A stretch of 64,000 nucleotides of DNA from Diprion similis (GCF_021155765.1 NC_060117.1:3748001-3812000), one strand, 5' to 3'. Shown: positions 1-12,831, counted from the stretch's first letter. Notes: generated from the letters alone by a model not told the origin. Translations and numbers: made by a program.

Positions 1-1190
1 GACCGTTTTTTTCTCCTCCTCGGTTCTTTTTTTTGTTTTTTTCTTTCTTTTCTCTCTCTCTTTTGTTGTTTTAAACATGTTTCGCTTAATGATTCTCTTT
101 TTCTCATTCTTTCTCTGTGTATTTTATAAATACAGAAACTACATACGTATTTTCTACATATATATATATATGATACACGTGTGGTATATGAAATTCAAAT
201 TACACTCAGCGAGCTGTAATTGACACCCGGGAAAATGTGCTGCAGATTCTGTTTTGCAGGGTTATATAAACGTACATATATATATATTATATAGTGGGAG
301 AGAGAGAGAGAAGTAGAGGTGGGGGAGGCTAATTTCAGCAGGGTGACATTGACCGAGAGGGAAACTTTGTCACGTTTACCAACCTTATAATCCGTTTCTC
401 TCTTTCTCTGTATGCGTTTACGTGCCTCTCTGCTTTTGTATTAAATTCGGATCGTGTAGGGCCGACACAGTTTTTCCACTGACACATAATCGATTCCCCA
501 TTTAACACCCGTTAGTGCAGGTACTCACAAAACTCTTCGCATCTTATACAGAACTGTTTCAGGGTTCATCACTGTTCTAAGTTTTGCATATATGATCAAA
601 TTGTCGCAGCATTATTTTCTAAACATAATAATAATGAAAAAAAAAAAAAAAAATCTAGGTTCAGTTTAATTTCGATGCTTTAGCTATTTCTTATATCTTC
701 AGGGCTTTGGAAGAAGAATCCGAAGAATTTTTCCCAATGATTTTTGTAATGATTATCACCACGGATTCGAAACATGTCGATAGAGTGTAATTGAAAATTT
801 TTCATACCCAAAGTATTGTTTCATACAAAGATTTTTGAAATTTTTTTGCTCCGTACTCGGAGAGGTGCGCGGATATATTCGTTAATTAATAAGCTCGTCA
901 GTTTTTTTTTTTTTTACAGGAATGTTTACGTAAGCCCTTATTTGAATTCCACCCGAACCAGTAGACGAGGTAATTATTTCCGGCCAATATTGAGGGAGAA
1001 TTCTGATGTTCGCCGGTAACAGGCGAAAAGTAAACAAAAAGTTTGAACCGATTTATTTTATATCGATCTTGAATTCCGACGAAACTGGAAATCAAAAATT
1101 ATAGTCATACCTGTAGGGATTTAAAAATTTATTCATGTAACTGTGCAGTTGATTTTCAATGTGTTGTATACGATGACCGACGGAAGTCAA
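1..1190. other. AT-rich interval, no gene seen
   Basis: Poly-T and CT runs, TATATA tracts (160-172, 278-292) and a short GA tract (298-311). Short frames only, none with coding character. Confidence 0.7.
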
Positions 1191-1194
1191 AATT

Positions 1195-2160
1195 AATCCG
1201 AACAAAAATAACCCAACAGAAAAATAGCCTCAGAGAAAAATAACCAGAGATAAAAATAACTCAAGACAAAATTAACCAAAGAAAAAATGAACTGAAACAA
1301 AAATAACCCAACAGAAGTAACCCCAAAAAAAAAAAATCAAGTCAAAAATAACCTAAGACAAAAATAACCTGAGAGGAAAATAACCCAAAACAAAACTAAC
1401 CAAAGCAAAAATCAACCCTAACAAAAATAAGCTGAATAGAAGTAACCCAAAAAAAAAAATCAGACAAACCAAAAATAACCTAAGACGAAAATAACCTGAG
1501 GGAAAAATAACCAAAGAAAAAATCAACCCTAACAAAAATAAGCTGAACAGAAGTAACCCAAAAAAAAAAAATCAGTCAAACCAAAAATAACCTAAGACGA
1601 AAATAACCTGAGGGAAAAATAACCAAAGAAAAAATCAGCCCTAACAAAAATAAGCTGAACAGAAGTAACCCAAAAAAAAAAAATCAGTCAAACCAAAAAT
1701 AACCTAAGACGAAAATAACCTGAGGGAAAAATAACCAAAGAAAAAATCAACCCTAACAAAAATGACCCAGTACGAAAATAACCCGAATAGAGGTAACCGA
1801 AAAAAATAATACAAACAAAAAATCACCTAAAATAAAAATAGCGCGAGAGAAAAATAACCTGAGAAAAAAATAACCCAAGACAAAATTAATCAGTAAAAAA
1901 ATGACTCGAACAGAATTACCCCAAACAAAAATAAAACGAAAACCAAAAATAGCATGCGAGAAAAATAACTCGACACAAAAATAACCAAAGAAAAAATTAA
2001 CTCAAACAAAAATAACCTGAAATAAAAAAGTGATAAAAATTTGAATTATATTAAGTTAAATTAAATTTCGAATGCGTTATTTTCTTCATGGGTTATTTTT
2101 GTTACGAGTTGTTTTGTGTGGATTATTTTTCTTTGAGTTATTACTTCTGGGTTATTCGGT
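1195..2160. repeat. A-rich minisatellite element, copy 1 (16-17 bp unit)
   Basis: Degenerate tandem copies of a unit close to AAAATAACCYAAGACAA run from about 1195 to 2035. Four copies of a higher-order block of about 112 bp (about seven units) start near 1398, 1509, 1621 and 1733. A short AT spacer follows, then the same motif reversed (GGGTTATTTTTGTT, 2090-2160), so the whole can fold back. The second copy is at 49533-50405. Confidence 0.85.
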
Positions 2161-2163
2161 CCT

Positions 2164-2430
2164 AGTACCGTTGCACAGATGAGTAGATCGTACATCGAGC
2201 CTCTGTGTTGTGCCGACGACGTATCGGAGTGCAAGAGGGAATCAACCATGCAGCTCTGCATGTCGCCCATCACGGTGTACTAGAGATGTTTCGAAACCGC
2301 GACAGAGTACCGGTGCTGTAATGCCGTCTAGTCGATCCCACCGCGTAATTCAAGCTGCGACCGCTTGCATCCACGCCACGGTTCAAAAAACTGGCGACCG
2401 TCATATACATATAGTCGATTCCTTCATTCC
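2164..2430. other. GC-richer stretch with open frames on both strands
   Basis: Directly after the minisatellite element. Minus strand, after an acceptor-like CATCTCTAG: YTVMGDMQSCMVDSLLHSD continuing to about 2164. Plus strand: 2210-2527, 105 codons. Neither is recognised. It could be an exon, or the end of an old transposon next to which the minisatellite expanded. Confidence 0.25.
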
Positions 2431-3799
2431 GAAAAATCCGAAATTATATAGTTTTTATCGCACCGCCAATTCACTAAAGGATCAAAATTTTCCCAAACGT
2501 CAAGTGAGTCAGCAAGATGATTTTTAGCAACTTTTTTTTATCAGTGACAAGTACAAGGACTTCGTCAAGTAAAAATAGTTCTTTAAATTAATGCACACGT
2601 GATTGCAAAAAAGGTATAAATTCTGTCCAAGCAGTTTTACATGAATTTTATTGATTTCAGATGATTTAGACTAAAAATTTCACGAATTGTGTTAATCGAA
2701 AAAACGGATTGATTGAAAGAGCAGATCTATCGATTTTAATCACACAGCTTTAAGGTGACTTTGGATAATCGCGAAACTTATACCAAAATATTGTCGGTTT
2801 TTGTGTATGTTTTTTTTTTTTTTTTTTTTGCAAAGAATTTTAACTGCTACAAAATCATGTTGTTCAATTAATTTTCATCTCGAGCAAATTTATTTATTAC
2901 TACAAGAAAGATGTTTTCAAAGTAAACTTGAATATATATTACATAAATTTGCTTAACAATAACTTGAAATTTAATTGAATGAAAATTTTTATAGCTTAAA
3001 ATGCTTTGAGGGGTAAAAAAAAAAACGAACAAAAAGAAAAACATCTCGCAATATTTTTTTATAAGTATAGTATATTCGCTGTTAATATGGAAAAAAGTGA
3101 AAGTTTTCACTTTCTACAACTATCAAACACGTGATATTGAGAGAGAAAAAAATCAGTCAATAATTTTTCTCAACTTGAATTCACCGTTACCTTTCCTCAA
3201 AAAAGCTAGATAATAATTAAACATAATTTTTTCCATACGAAAAATAAACATTTTATTCTAATTTTAGGGATTATTTTCTTAAGGGGCCCACTTCCCCCCC
3301 CCCCCCCCCCGCTCCACCCCTTTATTTTTTCACGCTTGAACTCGTATTCACACCGGTAAACTCAACGCATAAAGGCCGGGGGGCTTGGATGTTGAAAAAT
3401 CGGTTTCCCGACGAAGCGTATAACCAACGCACCCACACCATCATCCATAAATAGACCGTCGCACCTTCGGGGTGGCTGGGATACGCGTGGGAAGTGTGTG
3501 CGTATACATAGCCAGAAGGCAGTAAGTGTTTTCTTACAATCTCACTTATTCCTGTCCCTCCTTCGCGCGAGAAAAGGGGGAGGAAACCGCCGCGTGTATA
3601 GAACTTGCACCCCGAGCTCCGCTACTGAAAGCCAATTTCGTTTTTATCAAGTCACCAACGCGCCCCGGGCGATTCTGCATTGTGTTGGTTTCGCGCTTCG
3701 CTTTCGCGAAATCGGGTAACCACAAATCTCGGCTAATTACGACGAGGTTTTACACTCGCAAATCGTGCCGATGATATTCGTAAAGTCAGGTCAAAATCT
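2431..3799. other. Intergenic, includes a GC-rich patch at 3350-3780
   Basis: AT-rich to 3290, then a C-run and a CpG-bearing patch with short overlapping frames (3498-3774) that shift against each other and show no family. Possibly a promoter of an unseen gene. Confidence 0.5.
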
Positions 3800-4360
3800 G
3801 TTTGATTAAAAATATGACGAAACGAAAATTGGACGGGTCGATTCAACTGAAGCTAGTCAAGTTAAATCTGGCTCAAGAAAATCTCTGTGATGAAAAAAAA
3901 AAAAAAAAAACCTTTCATTACTGAATTTCAATTGTTAATACCTTGTTGTTTTACAACGTCAGAGAAATCACGTTACTTCACTATTTTTTTACCCAAAAAT
4001 CTCTACATACTTAGACTGATTCTATGAAAAAATAGCTCAGTTTAGTAGTAAATGAATTCCTTAGAAATTGTTTGAGGCAGATTTTTTTCTTGAGTTGGTC
4101 TAGCAGAAAAAAAAAAAAATCTGATACATAAAATCGTTATGATTTACAGATTTTAAGCTTTTGATTCGTCAAGAAATAAGTTATTGTTAACACGACTTGA
4201 CTTGGACGATTCGTGCGGAGTTTATTTACGAATAAAATCAGCTGTTGCTCATTATAGAATCAGATAAGAAATATGGATTTTTACGGTGAAAAAATACGAT
4301 AATAATAATATTTCCATCACATAGTTGAACTAATGACGTGTTTATAGTTGAATTTCATTG
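3800..4360 (+). repeat. Left arm of a large inverted repeat pair
   Basis: About 560 bases match the reverse complement of 10735-11285 with only scattered differences. Landmarks are ATGACGAAACGAAA, TTTTACAACGTCAGAG, GCTCAGTTTAGTAG, CGAATCAAAAGCTT (reversed) and AATCAGCTGTTGCTCATT. No reading frame of note. It may be a transposon family copy or one arm of a 7 kb inverted duplication. Confidence 0.8.
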
Positions 4361-4632
4361 CTTTAGAATTTTCTCATCCAAGATAGAAAATTTCGTTGTT
4401 GAATGTAATCGATTAGCTCCTAGATGAAATTATTTAAAGCTCTGTTTTATCAAATTTTTGTTTGTTACAAACTTTTTCGACTTGATTGTCTACTCGTCCT
4501 TAATAAGTTGATCACAGAATTTTTACTTTCTTCTCTTTTCACAATAAACTAATAATAAAACTTCTCAAATTTCAATGAAAAAACGTAATACAATCGAACA
4601 AGAAGATATTGTTTTACGATTCTTAAAGTATA

Positions 4633-5108
4633 TATCACGTGCCAAATTCCAAAAGGACGTAAAATATTATTTTTCTTTGGCAAATGGCTTTGTAAACATA
4701 TTTTGAGCCTGAAAATGAATTTTTTTTTTTTTCATCACAAATGAAACAACTATTCCAAGAAAAAAAATTTTCATTTAAATCTTCCAATATTTTCTTTTGC
4801 TTTTATCCATTTTGCCTCTTCTCCACTCATCCTACAGTTCAATTTCCCATTCTTCATTTTTATTCTGATATAGCTTCATTTAAGGAATCATTTTTTTATG
4901 TTCCAGAGCGAAACATGAATATTTTTTTTTTTACACCCCCTTTTGGTTTTAGGCAAAATTTTCCTATGCCTTGAAATAATCCCTTTTGTCGTTAGTACGT
5001 CAAAAAAATTTTCCAAAAATCTTTACGGTTTGATTGATTCTAAGTTGAATGGCAAAAAAAAAAAAAAAAAATAATTTCATGCGCCCTTTTGGTATTTGGC
5101 ACGCGATA
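4633..5108 (+). mobile_element. MITE-like element with about 27 bp terminal inverted repeats
   Basis: Starts TATCACGTGCCAAATTCC and ends with the near-complement GGTATTTGGCACGCGATA. The interior is AT-rich without coding potential. A shorter direct copy lies at about 9565-9903. Confidence 0.65.
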
Positions 5109-5496
5109 TGTTCCAAAATAGTTGGCATAAATAACATATCAATTATTATCCTGTGATTTATTGATTCTAAAATTTGAACAGGACTTCAGTCTACAGATTG
5201 TTATTCCGAATCGTCTGAACTGTAATCCAGATCCTTTGATTTCACTCTAACATCGCTCATCGCTGAAACAACTCCAAACCCATCTTAAATAAATTTCTAA
5301 AAACCTCGAAGACCGAAAAGAAATGAGTAAATTATTGCGTTAGACGATTTTCTCAACGTTATCTCCTGTAGTCGTGCGAGATTAAGGGTGAAAAATAACG
5401 CGGCCTGGTGGAAGGGGTGAAACGCAAACACAGAACGGCTGCATTTAAGTATAGTGTTACTAATGGACACCGGAGTACAAACAGGGTTGCTTGGGT

Positions 5497-5534
5497 GGCT
5501 GGATGGCTGGATGGCTGGATGGCTGGATGGCTGG
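5497..5534. repeat. GGATGGCT octamer microsatellite
   Basis: Four to five perfect copies. Translated frames across it (GWLDGWMAGWL type) are products of the repeat, not a gene. Confidence 0.9.
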
Positions 5535-5810
5535 TTCTCGCCTCCGGCAACAAACGGCGGCCCTTTTCACTGATAACTCAATTTCGCCTTCACTACTTTG
5601 TCGAGGTCTCGACAGAATTGCTCGTGAAAACGAGAACCCACGAAGCGCTCCCAAGCTCCGGCGGCTACGCCTAATTACGTATTAATCGTGACTCGATTTT
5701 AACCAAAACGATCTCCTCTTCAGCAAGACTTTGTTACAGATAAATCGCCCTTTTATACGCAGAGCTAGCAATAATTATTCATAAACATTTTTGTCTATTT
5801 CTTTACGATT

Positions 5811-6150
5811 TAAATTCACCTTCGGTATTCATCAAATTGTTATATTTCTGGACTGAATATATCGATAAAAATAGAAATTAATCGAGGAATTTTTCAGTCA
5901 ATTTATAACTCACTTCACGTCAATGGAAATTTTCATACGAGGTAAATTTATTTTCAGTATTCAGCAAATTGTTACATTTCTGGACTGAGTATATCGATAA
6001 AAAAAGAAGGTAGTCGAGAAATTTTTCAATCAATTAATAGCTCACTTCACGTCAATGGAAATTTTCATACGAGGTAAATTTATTTTCAGTATTCAGCAAA
6101 TTGTTACATTTCTGGATTGAGTATATCGATAAAAAACGAATAAATTTCAA
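5811..6150. repeat. Tandem repeat, 131 bp period, about 2.6 copies
   Basis: Copies begin near 5811, 5942 and 6073 (TAAATT...TTCAGCAAATTGTTACATTTCTGGA). Copies 2 and 3 are almost identical, indicating recent duplication. Confidence 0.85.
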
Positions 6151-6618
6151 GACTATCCGGATGCAGAAGAAGAAGGAAATGCAATCTGATCCAACGAGCT
6201 ATCGCGAAACATCGATTCTATTGACTGACTTCACTTATCCTGGGAAGTGTCGAGTGTCTTTCCTCTCTCTCTCTCTCTCTTTCTCTCTTTCTATTTCTCT
6301 TTCTCATCCCCTCACGCTTCCTCTGGATCTCGTTAGTAAGGCGATACTTTTTCCTTGACAAGGCATACAAGTCATTCTCTCTGAAAACTTTTATCCTTCT
6401 ATTTTTCATATTATTCCACTTTTCTCGCACTTCTCAGTCTCTCTTTCTCTCTCTCTCTTTTTCCATCCGCGTTTTTTCTTCCTAGTTGTCTTCGACTTAC
6501 CGCATTTTAAATTAGGTATACACATGAGGGTGCGCATGACTCTGCAGAGAGAGAGAGAGAGTCGAGTGACAATGAGAGCTCCGAGTCTCCTTACTGTTCC
6601 TTGAAACGCGAAAGAAGA

Positions 6619-6664
6619 GAAAGGAGGGAGGGAAGGAAGGAAGGAAGGAAGGAAGGAGGGAAGG
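6619..6664. repeat. GGAA-rich microsatellite
   Basis: Runs of GGAAGGAA in a region flanked by CT and GA dinucleotide tracts (6261-6300, 6437-6460, 6545-6562). Confidence 0.85.
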
Positions 6665-6959
6665 TGAGCGAAGGTAATACGATCTCGCATATTCCTTTTG
6701 CTACCTAACACTTTGCGTATTGCTTGTCGTAACGGCGGAGCGACTCAGATCCCTTCTTACTGCAGCCACGTGTACCTCTAATTAACAATGAACGAGAACC
6801 TGGATCACCGGAGAAATTATTTCCGTCAAAACTCGGTGAAAAACTTGGGTACAACAATTATGAAAATGAAATTCAAGAAGCAACGTCAAACTGGGCATGA
6901 GCCAGCCGCAATTTCCTAATTCATAGGCAAAATAAAAAAAAAAATAAAAAAGAATAATA

Positions 6960-7345
6960 TCCAAATCGAATTTTGGACTACAAATTCAGATTCGTGATTA
7001 AAGATTTTGAAGCCCTCGGATTTTATTTTGAATCATGATTAAATTCATTCACCCTTACGAATTTTGGGATTCTGTCCTTGGATTTGATGTCAATGACTCA
7101 AAAAATCTCTGCCTAACAATTTCTACCAAAATTGGAATATTTTTAGATTTTTTTTCGACCATATTGGATCGCCATTTTGGATTTCGTAATCTGACTTCAG
7201 ATTCGTCATCAGCTACCCAAAAAACTGACGAGTATCAGTTTTCATCAAAATCCAAATGGTTTGGGTTTTTTTTTTTTTTACTGAGTGAACCCACCAATTT
7301 TTAATTTTGAAAATCTGACCTCAGATTCGTGATTAGAATTCTGAA
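6960..7345. repeat. Old diverged copies of the 33.8 kb tandem repeat
   Basis: Blocks with CAGATTCGTGATTA, ATTGGATCGCCATTTTGGAT and ACTTCAGATTCGTCATCAG recur with loose spacing. They resemble the 121 bp unit at 33.76-34.21 kb but are much more diverged. Confidence 0.5.
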
Positions 7346-8319
7346 AAACCTCGAATTACCAATTTCATTCAAATCGATTCAAATGATTGTAAAATTTTTT
7401 CATAATTTCAATATGAAAATTTAAATCCTTTCACTCAAAGTTAAATTTACGTAACTAATTCACGATATTTAGTTTCTTGGTTCTCGAAATTTGCAATTTT
7501 CTTTAGGATTAAGAAATCTGAAGAAACTCAATCTCAAATTTGAACTTTCGAATATTATTAAACGATTCCTTTCCTTTCTTAATATAATCACAATTTTCAA
7601 AAACTTATTACGGTGATAATTTGAAAGGAATTATTTTTATAAATCATCTACTAACAACGAAGTCAAAATCAAAGAAATATTTAATACAAATGAATTTTAA
7701 TACAAATGAATTTTTTCAATTTCATTTATCAAAACAGTTAAAAAATTGTGAAACGCAGAACAAAATCAACTCATAATTGCATTTCCATGAATCTCTGAAG
7801 CGATTTTTACCCCAATTTTCACATCCACCGGCCCAAATATTAATTTCAAATGTTTCGTCCAAATCAAATTTCAATATTTTCAAAAATCACATACAGTTTT
7901 ATCGTACGAGAAACTTATCGAGATAAAATTTTTTTTCTCAAATCTACCACTTTTCCAGTATCACGTACTTTTCTACACAGAATCGAATTTCGATTTTTCA
8001 TCTTCGCATTTCCTTAATTGCATTTTATAATTTTTTTTGCTCAGTTAAATCTACTACGAAGATTGAAAAGCGGAACCGGAATAAAGACACTGCTATACAT
8101 ATATGTATAATATGTATATGTATACACAATCTAGCGATATCTGTAATCGAATAAGCGGTTGCGTAATGCCGGGATTATCGATTATCGATTGCCGCCTCGA
8201 GCTTGAGCCCCCAAAGCTCCTCCGGCTTACAGGCGTTGCTGTAACTGCACTATACATACAGCATCATATATATATAAGTATATAATACATGATACAGAAA
8301 TCCATGTATGCATATATGG

Positions 8320-9090
8320 GGTGGTCCATCCCATTTCGACGAAGCACTAGTTTTTTTGTTTTTTTTTACATTTTTTCAACACGGTTAGAATTTTCTACAA
8401 TTTTTAAAAACCATCTAATCGATCAACACAATTTAAAAATCTGAAAAAATTCCAAAAAATCATCTGTCAGATATTAAAATTTTTAAGCTTAGAGCTGGAG
8501 TGAGCAGATTTTTCCGTTTCACTGTTTTCAAGCTTTTTCCGTCCAAAAACTTAGAAGCGGGAGTCGTTTTACTGTGGATGATTGCTGAAACATTTTCATA
8601 TTTTACACTAGATTGTTGAGAATTTTTTCAGATTTTTAACAAGAAATTTTTTTTTCTCCTCACTTTGCTGACAAAACAAAATTGAAAATCGTAAAATGGT
8701 TCCGAAAAGGCTCAAAAAAATTTTTCAAATCCGGTATGACATGTGAAAATGTTTCAGCAATGATATATAGTAAAATGATTCCCGCTTCTAATTTTTTTAA
8801 CGCTTTTCTACCAAAAAAAAAACTTGAAAACAGTAAGAAGAAAAAATTTCCCCATTTTGGCTCTAGACTTGAAAAATTTGATATCTGATTGCGATTTTTC
8901 AGAATATTTTCAGATTTTTATATTGTATCGATCGATAAGATGGTTTTGAAAAATTGTTGAAAATTCGCACCGCACCGAAAAAATGTTTTAAAAAAATTAG
9001 TGATTTTCAAAGTGAGGGGAATCGTATAAAAAATTGCGGGCCAAATTCGAGAGGTCAAGGAGTGTACATAGGTTGAAATGAGCTGGAATG
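8320..9090. mobile_element. Palindromic element, C family, near-complete copy
   Basis: Long inverted arms: GATCAACACAATTTAAAAATCTGAAAA ... (8418-8560) mirrored by ... CAGATTTTTATATTGTATCGATC (8820-8935), and AAGCACTAG (8342) mirrored near 9000. The outer right end reads TTGCGGGCCAAATTCGAGAGGTCAAGGAGTGTAC. Related pieces are at 44.5 and 52.4 kb. No transposase. Confidence 0.65.
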
Positions 9091-9564
9091 CCCTGTATAC
9101 CTACGAATATTGACTTTGCTTGGCGGTGATCAGCTGATGAGTGTAAATTTTTTTGCATCGGTGACGCGTCTGCGTTTTATAGCGCGTTTTTACGATCGAT
9201 AATAAGGACGTAAAACCGGGGTGGCAGTAATTTGGAACATATTTTTTCACTCTTACCCTCAACATTCCAATAACCGTAAACCTGAATCGGGAACACAATA
9301 AAACGATAAAGTTTAAGGAAGAAGAAAAAAAAAACATTATAAATTTCCTACCAAAGTTTATTGGAAAATTGTCCAAATAATTGGAAATGAAAATCTTAAC
9401 AGAAAATATTCTTTACGAATAAGCCTCGGAATTTCAATCGATAAGAAAAATTATAAATGACAAAATATTGAAACGATTTGTTGGATATTGTTTAAACAAA
9501 TTTGATTCTTAAATTATAGCAAAGTATAGAAAAATGAGAATGAAACAAATTTTTGACTATTTGA

Positions 9565-9903
9565 TGAAAAATATTCCATGAAAAAAAATTTTCGTCCAAA
9601 TCTTTTCAAATTTTTCTTTGTTTTATTTAGTTTAATTTCCCATTTTTCATTTTTATTTTGATGTAGCTTCATTTATGGAGTCATTTTTTATGTTTCAAAA
9701 CTTGAATTTTTTTTTTTCTTTCACATGCCTTTTGGATTCAGGCAAAATTTTCCTAAAGCCAAAAGGGCGTATGTTTCAAGATACGACTTTTTGTCGTTAA
9801 TACGTCAAAAAAATTTTTTCCACCGATCTTTACTTTTGAGCAATTTTAAGTTGAATGGCAAAAAAAAAATTTTTATACGCCTGTTTGGCATTCGGCACGC
9901 GAT
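9565..9903 (+). mobile_element. Partial second copy of the 4.6 kb MITE-like element
   Basis: Shares the interior (CAATTTCCCATT, TAGCTTCATTTA, TTTAGGCAAAATTTTCCT-like, TTGTCGTTAATACGTC) and the right end (CATTCGGCACGCGAT). The left terminal repeat was not found, so it is probably truncated. Confidence 0.6.
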
Positions 9904-10734
9904 TTCCTTGATGTAAAATCGTAAGTATGTAAAGGGTACTTTAGCAATTCGATAAAGAAGTCCAGAATCGAATTTGCCAATAATTGTGGGAATTCGTTGA
10001 GAATCCTTCGCCAATTTCGTTGCGAAAGATCAAAGTACGGGACGCATGTACAAGATTTATATATTCGTCAAAGAAGGTTTCGCCGAATGCTCGATATTCT
10101 GTCGAGGAATTAAACGTCATGAAAAAGGAAATCGTCGAGCTGATTTTCAATTCTACTAAACATCAGACGTCGGATTTTCAATTACAGGCTAAAGGGGAAG
10201 AAAATGCGAGGACAGAATATCGAGTTTCAATTCCACCAGAAACAAACACTTGATTTTCAACTTGATTGAAACGCGATTTGTGGAAAATTTGAAAAATCAA
10301 TGCACCTAATTTTTTATACTAAACACTTGCTTCGCGTTTCTCTAAGAAACGATAAACAACTGACGTCTGATTGGCAAAGCGACGAAAAGTCTAGTTTGCA
10401 GATTTTCAAAAATCGTATCACCTAAATTTAGCGAATGGACATCGAAACTCAAAATTCAGAAATTGATAGTCGGACCTGAATATTCTGCATTTATAAAGAA
10501 GAAAAATACAGTCAATCGTTAAAGTGTGAAACAGTCAAAATATGAAAAATTCTCGAATATAAAAAAAAAAAAAAAACGTAGGTATACGTAAAAATTTAGA
10601 AGCTTTGAAATACAAATGTTAAAAAAATACGAATACTTATACGAACGTATAATTAAGTACAGTGAAAAAGAGAAAGCGAATCGAATCGCCATACGAAACT
10701 TTCGAATTTTGAGTTTCATAAAATTTCAAATGTG
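9904..10734. other. Interval between repeats, one weak frame
   Basis: A plus-strand frame at 9984-10253 (89 codons) has fairly balanced codons in its middle (KKEIVELIFNSTKHQTSDF) but is overlapped by a minus-strand frame of similar length and has no splice support. I do not call it a gene. Confidence 0.4.
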
Positions 10735-11285
10735 GAAACATTTAAGTTCAACTATAAGCACGTCATTAGTTTAACTATGTGATAGAAATTTTATTATTAT
10801 CATATTTTTTCACCCTAAAAATCCACATTTCTTATCTGATTCTATAATGAGCAACAGCTGATTCTATTCGTAAATAAACTCCGCACGAATCGTCCGAGTG
10901 AAGTCGTGTTAACAATAACTTATTTCTTGACGAATCAAAAGCTTAAAATCTGTAAATCATAACGATTTTATGTATCAGATTTTTTTTTTTTTGCCAGACC
11001 AACTCAAGAAAAAAATCTGTCTCAAACAATTTCTAAGGAATTCATTTACTACTAAACTGAGCTATTTTTTAATAGAATCAGTTTAAATATGTAGAGATTT
11101 TTGGGTGAAAAAATAGTGAAATAACGTGATTTCTCTGACGTTGTAAAACAACAAGGTATTAGTAATTGAAATTCAATAATGAAAGATTTATCTCTGTATC
11201 ACAGAGATTATTTTGAACGAGATTCAACTTGACCAGCTTCAGTCGAATCAAGCATCGAACTTTCGTTTCGTCATATTTTGATTGG
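10735..11285 (-). repeat. Right arm of the large inverted repeat pair
   Basis: Reverse-complement copy of 3800-4360. The open frame across 11159-11569 on the minus strand overlaps this repeat and is therefore not taken as a gene. Confidence 0.8.
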
Positions 11286-11838
11286 ACACATTTCCGGACT
11301 GAGTTTAACGGGTCCGAAGTACGTCCGTAAAATTTAGCGGATGATCGGGCAACCGATAAGAAGCGAGAAAATCTGGGTCTTTCTAAAAAATTTCGGCAAG
11401 GGGCAAAACGCAATATCCGCGAAGCGAAATAAATCCTGAAATTTACTCGCGCGGATTTCGGACTCGCGCGAAAAGAGTCGAGGGAAAGGAAATTCGCCCT
11501 ATTTTCGAAGGGTGGCAGCGGACGCGAGGAATATCGTCGTTTTATCCCCGAAACGAGGGAGCGGATCACCCGTCAACTCGTAAAATCTTATAGGATCGGA
11601 GGAATTCCGACTTCGGACGGTCACCGATTGCTGGACCACGGCTCTCACGGATGCTGCGAGCCGCCGACCCGTCATCAGATCTCACGGTTGAACCGATCGG
11701 CGCGGTTTACGGCTCGAATCAAACGCGCCCCTCCATTCACCCTCGCCACTTGTATTATACATCCGATGGGAACTTTTTCATCTTTGATAGCTGTCAAACA
11801 CCTTGACAGAATCACCGAAATACACCGGAATGCCAATC

Positions 11839-12380
11839 GTTCATGGGTAATATAATTTTCGATCTTTCGGGCGGCTAAATTCCGTCGACTTAGTCGTTTT
11901 TTGAGAGTCAAATTTCCGCTTGTTCTAAATACAATAATTTTTTTGACAAGGTTTTTTTTTTTTTTTTTTTTTTCTCCATTTTGAATCAAATTTTCGTCGA
12001 TTCTGAGTCTGATAATCTTCTTGAATTCGGGTGATTTCATTGTCAGGCAGAGAAATATTTTCCACGACTTGGAATGATGAAGAAAAAAACCGATAAATTT
12101 GAATAAGAAAAAAAGTCCAATCGAAGAGAAGAATTAAAAAATATTCATGAATAATGTAATTTTCCATCTTTCGGACGATTAAAGTCAGTCGAACAAGTGA
12201 TTTTTTGTTTTGTTTTTTGGCAATGATATTTTTGTTGATTATAAATCTGACAATATTTTTGAATTTAAGTGATTTCTCAACAAGACGAAGAAACATTTTC
12301 CTCAATTTCGAATAATTGGGAGAAAAACGGTCGATTCGAATCGATAAGGAAAGTGCGATTGAACAATAGAATTAAAAAAA
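11839..12380. repeat. Diverged tandem duplication, about 303 bp period
   Basis: GTTCATGGGTAATATAATTTTC...ATCTTTCGG (11839) recurs as ATTCATGAATAATGTAATTTTCC...ATCTTTCGG (12143), followed by matching GATT...TCTGA and GTGATTTC blocks. Two copies; divergence is substantial. Confidence 0.65.
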
Positions 12381-12831
12381 ACTGTTGATGCCTTAGAGAA
12401 AGAAAAGAACAGAAAGAAAGAAAAAAAAACTTTCTTCAGAAATCATCAGTCTTCATACATTTTCGAGTTTTTACCCACTTTTTAGAGAAACCGTTTTTCG
12501 CGAAAAAATGAAAAAACCAAAAAAATATATGGCACTCACAGCTTTTTTTTAATTCTCCTCTTTATTAACTGATAACGGTTTTAAATTAACAGCGCGACAA
12601 TTTTTCATACTCAATTATTAACCCAAGTTCGTTCATCGTTCTTAAATATTCCTCAAGTGGCGAAGCATAATTTTGTTTTTTTAACCCAAAAGATTGCGAA
12701 AGACAGCTTAATTACGTTTATTGATAAATTATAATCTCAAATTTCAAAGTTTTCACCGGTTCCAAAAATTATTTGTGAATTTCATATTTGTTTAAAAAAA
12801 AAAAAAAAAACAAAGACATGTACGTACATAC

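Noticed and set aside
1353..1535. Minus-strand frame with LGLIFSLVIF-type repeats
   Set aside because: Same minisatellite artefact as at 49.5 kb.
5408..5685. Frames with WLDGWMAGW across the octamer repeat
   Set aside because: Produced by the GGATGGCT microsatellite; all three frames are open over it.
11159..11569. 136-codon minus-strand frame with Arg/Ser-rich content
   Set aside because: Its C-terminal third lies in the inverted repeat arm and it has no recognisable motif; may come from the GC-rich flank only.
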